Shown: positions 7,915-17,101 of the stretch, piece after piece | How positions within the stretch are numbered: the stretch's first letter is position 1 | Layout: each line of letters starts with the position of its first letter | Virus record (IMG/VR): IMGVR_UViG_3300025669_000082 | Span: 1 to 41,550 of that record | DNA from: a virus | Length of the DNA stretch: 41,550 nucleotides | Strand: one strand, 5' to 3' | Program-made: the position numbers and the translations under genes | Notes under the pieces: model-generated | Database searches by the model: none | What the model saw: only the letters and a program-made list of their open reading frames with translations | Told to the model about the DNA's origin: nothing

Positions 7915-9069
7915 ATGGCTTTTAACTCAAAAGACGACGTAGCCCTATCCATATCGGATGTTCAAATAGGTGCTGTAGAAGGTAAGGACGGAGTATCAGA
8001 CAGTAGATGGCTTATATCTGCCGCCAACACAGCAAGAGCAGTAGGAGACATGGTACTAGCTGTACAAGTACTAGACGAAACAGGAGCAGTCCTATCAGCA
8101 GGCGGGGCAGCATCAACAATTGCCGACGGAGCAGACGTAACCCAAGGTGCCAAAGCTGATAACAAAGCCTCCACCACAGACGCAACTCCCATAAGCATTG
8201 TAAGCATCCTAAAACAACTCTCCTACATGGCCCAGAACCCAGCGTCTAGGGCTGTTACTGGAACTTTTTTCCAAGTTACGCAGCCTATAAGCCTAGCTTC
8301 AGCACAAGTAGCATCAGGAGCATTTGCATCAGGTGCCTTGGCAACTGGCTCAATAGCAGCAGGTGCGGTAGCAGCGGGGGCTTTCGTATCAGGTTCTATC
8401 CTAGATGGAGCCATAGCAACAATGGGTGCATTAGCAGATGCAGCAGTCACAGCTACAGATACCACAGAGGTATCGGTTATCTCCCTATTAAAACAAATAT
8501 CTAAAATGGAGCAATCTCCTGCAACGAGAGCTGTTACTGTCATAGATGGCGGTGACATAACTCAAGGTGCTAAGGCAGACGCTAAAAACTCAGCTACGGA
8601 CACAACCGCAATAAGCATCATGCAAGTCCTAAAACAGATCTCATTCTCCATGCAAGCCAATAGTGGCAATACTGAAATAATGGATGATTGGGATGATGGA
8701 GACAAATGCAGAATAACCCCCGTAGCAACAGCAGTAGTAACCTACGGTTCAGACACCCTATTCGATAATGATGCTGATAACACTGCCCAACAGTTAAAAG
8801 CATCTTCAGGAAACTTATATAAATTAGACGTATACAATAGCAATGCCACAGTATCATTCATACAACTATTTGATCTAGCAGTAGGAGATGTAACAGTAGG
8901 CACCACAGTCCCAAAGTACGTAGTAATGATACCAGCCCAAGGCGCAGCCAGCATAGACTTCAACATACCAATGTCCTTCTCAACAGCAATAACATACGCA
9001 GCAGCAACCACACCCACAGGCAACGGTGACCCCACAGTAGGTTTAAGTTTTAGCGCAATATATAAATAA
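7915..9069 (+). CDS. Repeat-containing virion surface protein
   Basis: 384 aa. Three related units at about residues 71-114, 170-207 and 211-247 share the pattern TQGAKAD-x-K-x-S-x-TD followed by a helix ISI...LKQIS. Between the first two is a low-complexity Ala/Gly/Ser stretch (ASGAFASGALATGS) with five-residue periodicity. The C-terminal about 120 residues look like a beta-rich head. TQGAKAD-type units occur in phage head-fibre or decoration proteins, so a capsid surface role is likely but unproven. AAGGAG precedes the start. Confidence 0.7.
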   Translation: MAFNSKDDVALSISDVQIGAVEGKDGVSDSRWLISAANTARAVGDMVLAVQVLDETGAVLSAGGAASTIADGADVTQGAKADNKASTTDATPISIVSILKQLSYMAQNPASRAVTGTFFQVTQPISLASAQVASGAFASGALATGSIAAGAVAAGAFVSGSILDGAIATMGALADAAVTATDTTEVSVISLLKQISKMEQSPATRAVTVIDGGDITQGAKADAKNSATDTTAISIMQVLKQISFSMQANSGNTEIMDDWDDGDKCRITPVATAVVTYGSDTLFDNDADNTAQQLKASSGNLYKLDVYNSNATVSFIQLFDLAVGDVTVGTTVPKYVVMIPAQGAASIDFNIPMSFSTAITYAAATTPTGNGDPTVGLSFSAIYK

Positions 9070-9077
9070 GGCCCATT

Positions 9078-9173
9078 ATGTCAGGATTCTCCACATATGT
9101 CCCCTTACCAGAGGTAGGTACATCAACAGCAGGCAAATCAATAAAAGTAGGGCTAGAAATTCAAGAAATATAA
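9078..9173 (+). CDS. Short hypothetical peptide, 31 aa
   Basis: ATG at 9078 with AAGG six bases upstream, stop TAA 9171-9173. The product begins MSGFSTYVPLPEVG and ends KVGLEIQEI. It sits in the gap between two surface-protein genes, and its first four residues match those of the next gene (MSGF). Confidence 0.45.
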   Translation: MSGFSTYVPLPEVGTSTAGKSIKVGLEIQEI

Positions 9174-9194
9174 TAACAAACAAGGAGAATTAAC

Positions 9195-10160
9195 ATGTCA
9201 GGCTTCTACTACGATACAACTACCCCAACCCCAACATTCAGTTGGGCCTTAGCAGCCGGTACTTTAACCGTATCAGCTGAAGGTATCTCTAAGATGACCA
9301 TGGAGAAACAAGGCTCCCCAGGAGAAAAGATAGAACTAGACATATCAGGTATGTCATGGACTATCGACGATGACAACGGCTCTGACGAGTTCGTAGGACG
9401 TATGGGAACCACTGCTTCTAGAGCATGGGGTGATGCCATGCCTTACTTTGTATATCTTATTAACTACGACAATACTCCAGGTAATGTACGTATGGGTATC
9501 TCAAGAGACCCCACAGCAAGAGTAACCCCAGCCTCAACAGACGGCATAGGCAGTAATGGAGGAGGAGCAGCAGCTACCCCAGCCCAAACTAACTTCTTTG
9601 TAGCCTATACTAATAACACCACCCTTAACTCCAAACCCTGCAAACTTATTGATGTAGGTCTATCAGCTATCTGTGATGATTCAGCGGGTGGTATATGGAC
9701 CTTCACTGCTCCAGCAGCAGGTGATTGTCTAGAAAACACCTTCTCTACTGAATGGACATTTCCACTAGGACAGAACGGCAATGAAGCTGGCAAATATTAT
9801 AACACCGCTACGCCAACTACGAACCTAGCTTTTGCCGACTATGCTGCTGAATATAGACTACAACGCAACGGCAGAATAAACTACCGAGTCACTCTTAGCA
9901 ATCAATCAGCAGCAGGGAATAGAACTGAAGAACTACACCTGTTTTTGCCAGCCGTACCTGTAACCGGAACCCTAATGCAATCACATGGTGCTGTAAGGGC
10001 AAGAATAACCAATACTTATATGTTTACCGATATGTCCCAATACCAAACAAATGCTTATGCTAACATTGGAAAAGTAGCTTCAACTGGTGGGTATACCGAT
10101 GCCGATTTCTCAGGTGCCAGTGATTATGTCTTTGGGGAAATAGAGTACACTGCATTCTAA
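9195..10160 (+). CDS. Hypothetical structural protein, 321 aa
   Basis: Beta-rich, Gly/Thr/Asn-rich protein with few charged helices (starts MSGFYYDTTTPTPTFSWALA). A Gly-rich linker near residue 120 (GIGSNGGGAAATP) separates two halves. No family recognised. Strong AAGGAG and placement after the repeat protein support a decoration or fibre role. It is followed directly by a membrane protein and a rhomboid protease. Confidence 0.7.
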   Translation: MSGFYYDTTTPTPTFSWALAAGTLTVSAEGISKMTMEKQGSPGEKIELDISGMSWTIDDDNGSDEFVGRMGTTASRAWGDAMPYFVYLINYDNTPGNVRMGISRDPTARVTPASTDGIGSNGGGAAATPAQTNFFVAYTNNTTLNSKPCKLIDVGLSAICDDSAGGIWTFTAPAAGDCLENTFSTEWTFPLGQNGNEAGKYYNTATPTTNLAFADYAAEYRLQRNGRINYRVTLSNQSAAGNRTEELHLFLPAVPVTGTLMQSHGAVRARITNTYMFTDMSQYQTNAYANIGKVASTGGYTDADFSGASDYVFGEIEYTAF

Positions 10161-10170
10161 AGGACCTTAT

Positions 10171-10545
10171 ATGACAACATACATAGAACGCCTTATAAGG
10201 TGGATCTACCCTAAAGGTAACTGGGGAAGAGAGAACCCTGTCTCAGGAAAGCAATCATGGCTTTGGGGACAGATGTGGGTACATCTCTTCATTGGGGTAT
10301 GCTCACCCCTTATAGCACTACCAATCGTCGCGTGGTGGCCCTTGTGTGGCCTCTCAATAGCATTCCTTATCGGCCTTATAACCCCTTTATGGAGAGAATT
10401 CCACGTTGATAAGCACCCCTTTAAGGATCTTTACGTAGATACTCCTGAGGGCATAGACTGTAGAAGTGATATATTGAGTTGTTGGGTGGGTAGTGTGTTA
10501 GTTCTAATACCAATGAGTATTATGTGCATATTGATGGGGATATAG
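10171..10545 (+). CDS. Membrane protein next to the rhomboid protease
   Basis: 124 aa with two or three hydrophobic segments: about residues 29-46 and 48-62 (separated by AWWPLCG) and about 105-124 (SVLVLIPMSIMCILMGI). Between them is a soluble loop with His/Asp/Cys (REFHVDKHPFKDLYVDT). AAAGGA precedes the start. The rhomboid gene begins two bases after the stop, so the two are almost certainly co-expressed. It could be a substrate or partner of that protease, or an unrelated envelope protein. Confidence 0.75.
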   Translation: MTTYIERLIRWIYPKGNWGRENPVSGKQSWLWGQMWVHLFIGVCSPLIALPIVAWWPLCGLSIAFLIGLITPLWREFHVDKHPFKDLYVDTPEGIDCRSDILSCWVGSVLVLIPMSIMCILMGI

Positions 10546-10546
10546 T

Positions 10547-11158
10547 ATGATACTAAAAAGAATAAATAACGCCGTACAGGGCATCCTCAGGACTCTCAGG
10601 GGCATGTTTAGCAAGGACATCCTACCAGCAAAGTATGTACCAATGACACAGGTACTAATACTGATAAACGTCCTAATATATGTACTACAGACCTTAAACC
10701 CTGATGTAACAGCCACATTCGTAATGCGAAGCAATGTATGGTATTCATACCTCACTGGATGCTTCCTACATGGTAGTATGAGACATTTAATGGGTAATAT
10801 GCTGTTCCTGTCATTTATCTTCCCCCCAATAGAAAAGAAATACGGAAGTAGATTCATATTCCTAGCATATTGTATAACAGGCATATTCGGAAGTGCCCTA
10901 TTCGCATACTTCCTCCCTCATGCCACAGCACTAGGAGCAAGTGGCAGCATATTCGGATTAATGCTAATATGGATATTCCACAACCTAATGGAAGGTAGAA
11001 TACTCCTAGTATTCCCAGCTCTATTCTACTTCATGATGGAAGGTGTAAGATCAGGATATGGCCTAGTAGTACCTGATGGAATAGCTCACTTAGGACACTA
11101 CGGCAGTGGTTTGGGAGCCTTCTTCTTAATTCCCTATATGATATGGAAAAGGAAATAA
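10547..11158 (+). CDS. Rhomboid-family intramembrane serine protease
   Basis: 203 aa with about six hydrophobic segments and all hallmark rhomboid motifs. HGSMRHLMGN (His75, His80, Asn84) has the same spacing as His145/His150/Asn154 of E. coli GlpG. GASGSIFG holds the likely catalytic Ser132, and AHLGH holds His181. Rhomboids cleave transmembrane helices inside the bilayer using this Ser-His pair. Length and motif spacing indicate an intact enzyme, not a relic. GGGGAT precedes the ATG. Its place between surface-protein and head-tail adaptor genes is unusual. Possible roles are cutting a host membrane protein, processing the neighbouring membrane protein, or excluding other phages; none is shown by sequence. 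Confidence 0.9.
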   Translation: MILKRINNAVQGILRTLRGMFSKDILPAKYVPMTQVLILINVLIYVLQTLNPDVTATFVMRSNVWYSYLTGCFLHGSMRHLMGNMLFLSFIFPPIEKKYGSRFIFLAYCITGIFGSALFAYFLPHATALGASGSIFGLMLIWIFHNLMEGRILLVFPALFYFMMEGVRSGYGLVVPDGIAHLGHYGSGLGAFFLIPYMIWKRK

Positions 11159-11159
11159 C

Positions 11160-11873
11160 ATGGCCCTTACAAGACTTCAACTTAAAAACACAATAGCAAT
11201 ATCCCTAGAAAGACCAGACGACACAGCCTTCCTAACCTTCCTAGATGGCAGAATAGATCAAATGCTATTCTTCCTATTCGACATGCACGACTGGAACTGG
11301 AAACATAAAGATGGAGCTTTCAACACCGTAGCCACCACAGAAGCCTATGATCTATCCTCAACCAGCACAGACATAAGATCCTCCCAAGACTTAGAAGTAC
11401 TATGGGACTCCACAAACAAAAGATTCATAAACAAAGTAGAACTACGTACAGTTCGTAAACAATACCCAGAAGGCTCCCAAGCAGGCAAACCAACTAGATA
11501 TGCTCCTTGGGGAAGTAAAGAGATATATCTAGATAACATCCCAGATGACACATATGCAATGAAATACCTGTACCTAGCCAAAGCCACCCTACCAACCGCA
11601 GACGGTGATGACCTAGAAACAGTATGTGGAGTACCAGACTACTGCCACTACCTACTAGAGAAACTAGTACTAGCAGAAGCAATGATAATAGATAACGATA
11701 GTCGCAGAGACAATCTCCTAATAGAAATAAATAAAATATGGAAAGTAAAAGCAGTAAATGCCGACATGAAACATTTAGAATCCACAGCAAGATTTAAATT
11801 CTGGGCAGAAGAAATACAACCACAAGGAACCACCTACGATGATTATCTAAGGCATGTATGGTGGGATGAATGA
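11160..11873 (+). CDS. Head-to-tail adaptor protein (P22 gp4-like)
   Basis: 237 aa. It opens with ALTRLQLKNTIAISLERPDD, then an aromatic segment (FLFDMHDWNWKHKDG), a beta region with YDLSSTSTDIRSSQDLEVLW, and a C-terminal helical bundle. This is the arrangement of podovirus adaptor/tail accessory proteins that sit under the portal and extend the channel. The start has AAAGGA and is one base after the rhomboid stop. Assigned from overall pattern and position. Confidence 0.65.
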   Translation: MALTRLQLKNTIAISLERPDDTAFLTFLDGRIDQMLFFLFDMHDWNWKHKDGAFNTVATTEAYDLSSTSTDIRSSQDLEVLWDSTNKRFINKVELRTVRKQYPEGSQAGKPTRYAPWGSKEIYLDNIPDDTYAMKYLYLAKATLPTADGDDLETVCGVPDYCHYLLEKLVLAEAMIIDNDSRRDNLLIEINKIWKVKAVNADMKHLESTARFKFWAEEIQPQGTTYDDYLRHVWWDE

Positions 11874-11921
11874 TAGCAACACACTAACAACATTAAATTT
11901 TAGGGATGACAACATACATAT

Positions 11922-13841
11922 ATGCCAACCATAGCCAGACAATACATACCACAAAGAAGCTTTGAGAATGGAGTAGATAACACTACCCCAATAGAATCTC
12001 CTGAGATAAAGAATACTCTCTCAGAGTGTCTAAATGGTATAATATCAGGTTCAGACATAATAAAGACAAGACCAGGATTTACCGAAATAACAGCAACTAA
12101 ATCAGGATATATTATAAGAGAAGGGATAGAATACTCTAAATCAGATGGCACCAAAGAACAGCTAGTATATTTAGAAGCTACAGTCCCAACAGGCACTAGT
12201 GGAATACTAGCAAGGGTTGTATCTGACACTCTAGTAGACATAACAACAGGCTTACCAGATGGAATAAAACCATGCCTAATACAAGCAGGAACCTTACTAT
12301 TCATATTCACAGGAGAGACAGACCTAATATACGATGGATCAACAACTAGACAAATAGGAATAACAGAACCATCAGTAGCCCCATCAAAACATTCCCTAAC
12401 CTCAGGAAACCTAAACGATGGTGGTTTCTATGTCTACGTATATAAATACCGTAACTCAGTAACAGGAGCACAATCATCCCCAAGCCTCCCATCAGGAACA
12501 ATAACAGCAGGAACCCAAGCACTAGGAACCAATGGCATTAAAATACACCTAACCCCAGGTGACTCATCATTAGCTGATAAGATAGACATATACCGCACAA
12601 CAAGCGGAGGAACCATATACTTCTTTGAAGGCTCCGTAGACATTGATGATACAACATATACTTCCCAAACAACAGATACAGGTTTAGGCTCCCAACTAGA
12701 ACTAGATGACTCAAGACTCCCCGAAGCAGCCCAATTCGCAGTACTAACAGATAACCGCTTATTCGTAGGAGGCTTCAAATCCAACAAAAGTCGCATCCAA
12801 TACTCAAAGATCGGCATAAACGGTTCAATGTTTGAATCATTCCAAATATCAGACATAATAGACTGCAACGCAAACGATGGTGAAATACTAACAGGCTTAG
12901 GAAAACTAGGAACCAAAGTAGGTGTACTAAAACAAACAAAAGCAGGCAAAATACTAACCCTAGAAGCATCCCTCGGAGGCTTAGAAACAGGTGGATCACG
13001 TAAATACATCTACAAAGAACTAAGCGATAAATGCACCACAACCAACCACCACACCATATTCACACTAGGCGATAACATGGGCTGGCTAGGCAGAGACAAC
13101 ATATACATAACAGATGGCTTTGACATAAAACCAATAGCCAACAGAATACGAAACACCGTAAGATCACTAAACCACAACCAAGCATATAAGTTCAGTGCCT
13201 ACGAATATATCTACACCCAACAATTAATATTATCAGTAGTACGTAGTGGACAAACAGAACCAGACTACCAACTAGTATGCCACTATGGACATGCAGCAAA
13301 CCTAGCATGGACAATGTTCGGACCAGGCCCCAACAGCAGCACCCACCCAGGACTACCAATGAGCTGCATATGGTCAGCCACAATAAACAACCTAATAGAA
13401 CCCTACTTCGGCAGTAGTAACAACAATGGCAAAGTATACCAATACGCTCTAGGCATAAACGATGACACAGACCCCATATACTTCCTAATAAAAGACCAAT
13501 GGGAAGCAGGCAAAGATGCAATGGGAAAGAAGTCATTCCAATCCATCAAATACCTAGCCACAACCCAAGCAGCTTCCCCAAACAACACCCTAACAAACAC
13601 CTGGGAAGAAGACGGAAAAGAACTAATAGTAAAATCAGAAGTAGCCACAATAGCCGTAGCCACCAAATGGGACGCTGAAAAGTGGGGCACTTTCACCTGG
13701 GCAGGCAAAGGCTACTCCCTAATAAAGTTCTTCCCAAACAGAAAAGCCTACATAGGAAGATTCGGCTGTTACAACAGCACAGTAGATTGCCCAATATCAA
13801 TAAAATCAATGAGACTCCTATACAGACCAATGTCAGAATAA
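11922..13841 (+). CDS. Tail stabilisation/hub protein (P22 gp10-like)
   Basis: 639 aa, beginning ARQYIPQRSFENGVDNTTP, with repeated blades such as GTLLFIFTGETDLIYDGSTT and VLTDNRLFVGGFKSNKSRIQYS. Such beta-propeller-like proteins plug the tail below the adaptor in P22-type podoviruses. It lies directly after the adaptor gene, as in that group. AGGG is 16 bases upstream, an unusually long spacing; an out-of-frame ATG at 11906 follows that AGGG, so the start context is weak. Codon use is heavily A/C-ended. Confidence 0.65.
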   Translation: MPTIARQYIPQRSFENGVDNTTPIESPEIKNTLSECLNGIISGSDIIKTRPGFTEITATKSGYIIREGIEYSKSDGTKEQLVYLEATVPTGTSGILARVVSDTLVDITTGLPDGIKPCLIQAGTLLFIFTGETDLIYDGSTTRQIGITEPSVAPSKHSLTSGNLNDGGFYVYVYKYRNSVTGAQSSPSLPSGTITAGTQALGTNGIKIHLTPGDSSLADKIDIYRTTSGGTIYFFEGSVDIDDTTYTSQTTDTGLGSQLELDDSRLPEAAQFAVLTDNRLFVGGFKSNKSRIQYSKIGINGSMFESFQISDIIDCNANDGEILTGLGKLGTKVGVLKQTKAGKILTLEASLGGLETGGSRKYIYKELSDKCTTTNHHTIFTLGDNMGWLGRDNIYITDGFDIKPIANRIRNTVRSLNHNQAYKFSAYEYIYTQQLILSVVRSGQTEPDYQLVCHYGHAANLAWTMFGPGPNSSTHPGLPMSCIWSATINNLIEPYFGSSNNNGKVYQYALGINDDTDPIYFLIKDQWEAGKDAMGKKSFQSIKYLATTQAASPNNTLTNTWEEDGKELIVKSEVATIAVATKWDAEKWGTFTWAGKGYSLIKFFPNRKAYIGRFGCYNSTVDCPISIKSMRLLYRPMSE

Positions 13842-13845
13842 ACAT

Positions 13846-15423
13846 ATGCGCCCAATAATAGAAACAATAAAATCAGACAAAGTAATAGATGAAAACTTTG
13901 AGAACATAAAGAACACTCTATGCGGTAATGTATCATTAGATAACATGGCAATAAGAATCATAGAAGGAGTAACCCAAGACGCAGATCTACAAAATCTAGT
14001 AATACATTCAGGCCAATCAAGACCCGTAGGCTACTTCCCCTTAATAGGTGATGTATACGTACAAGAAATAAGTGACAAATACATAGACATACGAAGTACA
14101 AAACCCCAAGTAGCTTACAAAATACTAGTAATGTTCGGCCCCCAAATAACCAATGCCACCCTAAAAGAAGTTGGAGGCCCAAACTACAAAACAACCGAAG
14201 AACTAGCAACCGAAATAACCGAAGCAGAAATATCCTACATAGAGCAAATAGAAATACAATACAAACCATTAGCATTACAAATGGCAATCTACCCAAACCC
14301 CTGCATAGATACCAACGAACTAAACACCAACATAAACAGAGTAATAGCAGGTTCAGAAAGCTATTACATAATGCTCGAAGATCATCCATACATATACAGA
14401 ATAAACAAAACAACAAACGTAGTAGACTACATAGACTTCAGTGCCTTAGTTGGAGCAGGTAACTTAACAGCAATGAGAGAATACGGAACAAACCTATACG
14501 TAGCAGGTAGATATGATGGAGCACCAGCAGACATAGCCAACGTATGGGTAATAGATTCAACTACCTTTGCCATAACTGACACCTACTATGTATACCCAGC
14601 AAGTAGTCGTCAAGGCCCAGTAGACATATACATAAACGATGACTATGTATTTTGTTCGTATAAAGCCACCAATAGTAGAAATGCATATATAAGTAGATAC
14701 AACATATCAACTGCTGCCATAGCAGACATAGGTATATTAGATGCAGGACTTGGAGAAACCACAGAACCAGGAAACCTAATGTTCGTAGCAGGAGATGCTA
14801 CCAATGTACTAGCAGTAATAATGGACACCCTATGGGTAGTAGTAGATAACAGTAATGATACTTCAGCAGCAATATGTAGAATAGAAATACGAAACCCCCA
14901 CACAGGGGCAGACATGTTTTCACACACCTACACAGGAACCAACACAGCAGCCTTTGAAGCACGAGCAGGTGTAGCAGTAGGGACCAAACTATACATACCA
15001 GTAAAATACTCAGTAAATCACCAATCAAACGGAGGATTATCATCATATGCAACAGGACTAGTAACCCTAGAAGCCCATGATTCAGCATCCCCCTATGCAG
15101 TAACCCTTACACCACTAGGCATTGACTGGAACTGTAAAATGACAGACACCATACTAGCAGACAATACCGACTACATATACCTAGTAGCTCCCCACTTCAC
15201 CACAGGTGTAACAACAGTAGTAAGATATGAACCAAGCTCAGGCGAAGCAATAACATTCTTTGTACCAATCCACTCAACAGGTGACGGAGAAAACAACTTA
15301 TACTCATTTGCATTCATAGAAAGTGATGGAGCAATACGCTTCTTTAGAAATACATCAGATGTAGGACCTGATTACAGTAACTTCACAGTAGCAACCGTAG
15401 ACTTCAGTGACTACGATGAATAA
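13846..15423 (+). CDS. Tail protein with beta-propeller-like C-terminal part
   Basis: 525 aa. Residues 1-170 are mixed alpha/beta (IETIKSDKVIDENFENIK). The rest has repeated strands such as NLYVAGRYDGAPADIANVW, VFCSYKATNSRNAYISRY and LYIPVKYSVNHQSNGG, suggesting a propeller. It starts four bases after the hub gene with no clear Shine-Dalgarno, so translational coupling is likely. Possibly a tail needle-side or fibre-base protein; no specific family recognised. Confidence 0.6.
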   Translation: MRPIIETIKSDKVIDENFENIKNTLCGNVSLDNMAIRIIEGVTQDADLQNLVIHSGQSRPVGYFPLIGDVYVQEISDKYIDIRSTKPQVAYKILVMFGPQITNATLKEVGGPNYKTTEELATEITEAEISYIEQIEIQYKPLALQMAIYPNPCIDTNELNTNINRVIAGSESYYIMLEDHPYIYRINKTTNVVDYIDFSALVGAGNLTAMREYGTNLYVAGRYDGAPADIANVWVIDSTTFAITDTYYVYPASSRQGPVDIYINDDYVFCSYKATNSRNAYISRYNISTAAIADIGILDAGLGETTEPGNLMFVAGDATNVLAVIMDTLWVVVDNSNDTSAAICRIEIRNPHTGADMFSHTYTGTNTAAFEARAGVAVGTKLYIPVKYSVNHQSNGGLSSYATGLVTLEAHDSASPYAVTLTPLGIDWNCKMTDTILADNTDYIYLVAPHFTTGVTTVVRYEPSSGEAITFFVPIHSTGDGENNLYSFAFIESDGAIRFFRNTSDVGPDYSNFTVATVDFSDYDE

Positions 15424-15435
15424 AGGATAATAACT

Positions 15436-16431
15436 ATGGCCTTTTCATACTCAAACTCAGACAGCTTATTTGACAACGACACAGCCGATGCAGATGGTGC
15501 AGTGGTTCTAGCAAGATATGATGATCTCAAAACATGGTTAAATGGCAGTAATACAGGCCCAAGTAATGTTGATCTGACAGCCACATATGCTTGGACAGGC
15601 AAACACACATACGTGGTAACTGATATATCTAACCACAATAGAAGCCTAACAGTATCAGGAGTAATGGGAGCAAACAAATACGGAGACTACATAACAAGTG
15701 CAGCAGCCCAAATAAACGCCCCCCTAATATACAGAAACCTATCCAATGCCTCCAGCTCAGTCTCAGTAGAAGAACTAGTAAACGCAGGAACAGGAGACAC
15801 CCACAAAGTAACCAATAGTAATACAGGAGCTTGCTACCACGCAGTAACAACTTCCACAGGCAGCCCTTATGAAGCAACCATAAGAACACTAGCAGATCTA
15901 ACTGCCCCCCTAACAAGCAAAGTAATAACAACCCCAATAACCGTATCAAACAGCGACACAGAAACCGTAGTAACAGGCTCCACAATAACCCTCCCAGCAG
16001 ACTTCCTAAAAGCAGGCTCAACAATAAAAGGCTCCTTCTACGGCCTAATGGGAACCCCCGCAGCAGCCACAGCAACCATCCAGATAGAAGTAAAATACGG
16101 AGGAACAGGTGGAGTAGTCCTCCTAGACACCGGAGTAATAACCCCAACAGCAAGCCTAGTAAACTCCCAAATAAAACTAGACTTCCTCCTAACATGCATA
16201 ACCACAGGAGTAACAGGCACAATAGAAGCCCAAGGCCAAGTATCCTGGAACAGCAACACAGCCCCAGCAAACAGAGGAATGGGCACAGGAGCCACAGGCA
16301 TTGCCAACAGCGCAGCCATAGTAATAGACACCACCCTATCCAAAGACCTAGTACTAACCCTAACATGGGGAACAGCCGTAGCAGATTGCAGCATAACCAT
16401 AAGAAATGGCATAATGGAACTAAAGAGGTAG
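15436..16431 (+). CDS. Tail fibre- or spike-like protein
   Basis: 331 aa, Thr/Ser/Ala/Gly-rich, almost all predicted beta. The first about 70 residues (FSYSNSDSLFDNDTADADGA) resemble a virion-attachment segment. The C-terminal about 150 residues (from SKVITTPITVSNSDTETVV to IRNGIMELKR) resemble a beta-sandwich tip of the kind found on phage fibres. AAAGGAT precedes the start. It is the last large gene before the structured element and the acetyltransferase. Confidence 0.6.
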   Translation: MAFSYSNSDSLFDNDTADADGAVVLARYDDLKTWLNGSNTGPSNVDLTATYAWTGKHTYVVTDISNHNRSLTVSGVMGANKYGDYITSAAAQINAPLIYRNLSNASSSVSVEELVNAGTGDTHKVTNSNTGACYHAVTTSTGSPYEATIRTLADLTAPLTSKVITTPITVSNSDTETVVTGSTITLPADFLKAGSTIKGSFYGLMGTPAAATATIQIEVKYGGTGGVVLLDTGVITPTASLVNSQIKLDFLLTCITTGVTGTIEAQGQVSWNSNTAPANRGMGTGATGIANSAAIVIDTTLSKDLVLTLTWGTAVADCSITIRNGIMELKR

Positions 16432-16454
16432 TTACCCCCACCCAGACATAGAAC

Positions 16455-16496
16455 GTCCAGTGGTGACCCCCTAGCTCTCGAATAAGAGGCATATAA
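16455..16496 (+). ncRNA. Structured intergenic element, copy 2
   Basis: GTCCAGTGGTGA (16455-16466) is identical to 22037-22048. It is followed by CCCCCT, CTCTCGAATAAGAG and CATATAAAC. The distal part matches the inverse of 37578-37611 (CAGTGGTGnCCCCCT...GAATAAG...CATAT). It lies in the gap before the GNAT gene. The conserved paired arms and loop suggest RNA structure. Confidence 0.45.
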
Positions 16497-16519
16497 ACAA
16501 GACCAACGGAGACAAGACA

Positions 16520-17101
16520 ATGGACAACAATACACTACTAAAAGGCACCTCAGTACAGTTACTTCCATTTGAAACAAAACATTGGTCAGACATAGCCAGA
16601 TGGTTCTATGATAAAGACTACAAAGAATTCTTTAGACAATTCACCAAAGTACTTACCGAAGAAGACTTCCAGAACTACCCCAAAGCAGTGGGTGGAACAA
16701 TATTCATGGTCCACTCATTACTAGACAACAACATAATAGGCTTAGTCCAAGTTATACCTTGCTTTAAAAAGAACAAAGGAGCATATATAGGAGTAATAAT
16801 AGACAAAGCCTCCCAAAAGAAACACCTCCCATCAGAAGTAATGTTAATACTATTAGATCACCTATTCAATAGGGACGGATATAACAAAGTAGTAATCGAA
16901 ATACTAGAATCAAACGAAGGTCTAAAAAGAGTACTAGAAAAGACAGGCTTCTACAAAGAAGGCAAATTACTACAAGAATGCTTCATGGATGGTAGATTCA
17001 GAAATGAACTAAGATATTCAATGAGCAATTACTATTTCAACAAATTCAAATCAAAACTTGAACAGGAGTACAAACAATGGGCGCATTCATTAAAGAAATA
17101 G
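16520..17101 (+). CDS. GNAT-family N-acetyltransferase
   Basis: 193 aa resembling RimJ/RimL-type GNAT enzymes, which move an acetyl group from acetyl-CoA to an amine. Visible: an early strand VQLLPFETKHWSDIARWF, the acetyl-CoA-binding region about residues 90-125 (GVIIDKASQKKHLPSEVML), and the C-terminal NEGLKRVLEKTGFYKEGKL typical of this fold. GGAG precedes the start. It sits among virion genes, so it may modify a virion protein or a host target; substrate unknown. It overlaps the next gene by 25 bases. Confidence 0.8.
   Translation: MDNNTLLKGTSVQLLPFETKHWSDIARWFYDKDYKEFFRQFTKVLTEEDFQNYPKAVGGTIFMVHSLLDNNIIGLVQVIPCFKKNKGAYIGVIIDKASQKKHLPSEVMLILLDHLFNRDGYNKVVIEILESNEGLKRVLEKTGFYKEGKLLQECFMDGRFRNELRYSMSNYYFNKFKSKLEQEYKQWAHSLKK

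Noticed and set aside
12434-13009. Antisense open frame of 191 codons opposite the tail hub gene
   Set aside because: Same codon-bias artefact; no start signal and no protein-like features.
15629-16492. Long antisense open frame (287 codons) opposite the fibre-like gene
   Set aside because: Leu/Trp/Cys-rich translation with no ribosome-binding site; an artefact of the A/C-ended codon bias on the other strand.
16455-16500. Hammerhead or known ribozyme/riboswitch in the structured elements
   Set aside because: The conserved cores of hammerhead (CUGAUGA...GAAA) and preQ1 types are absent; only generic paired arms are visible.
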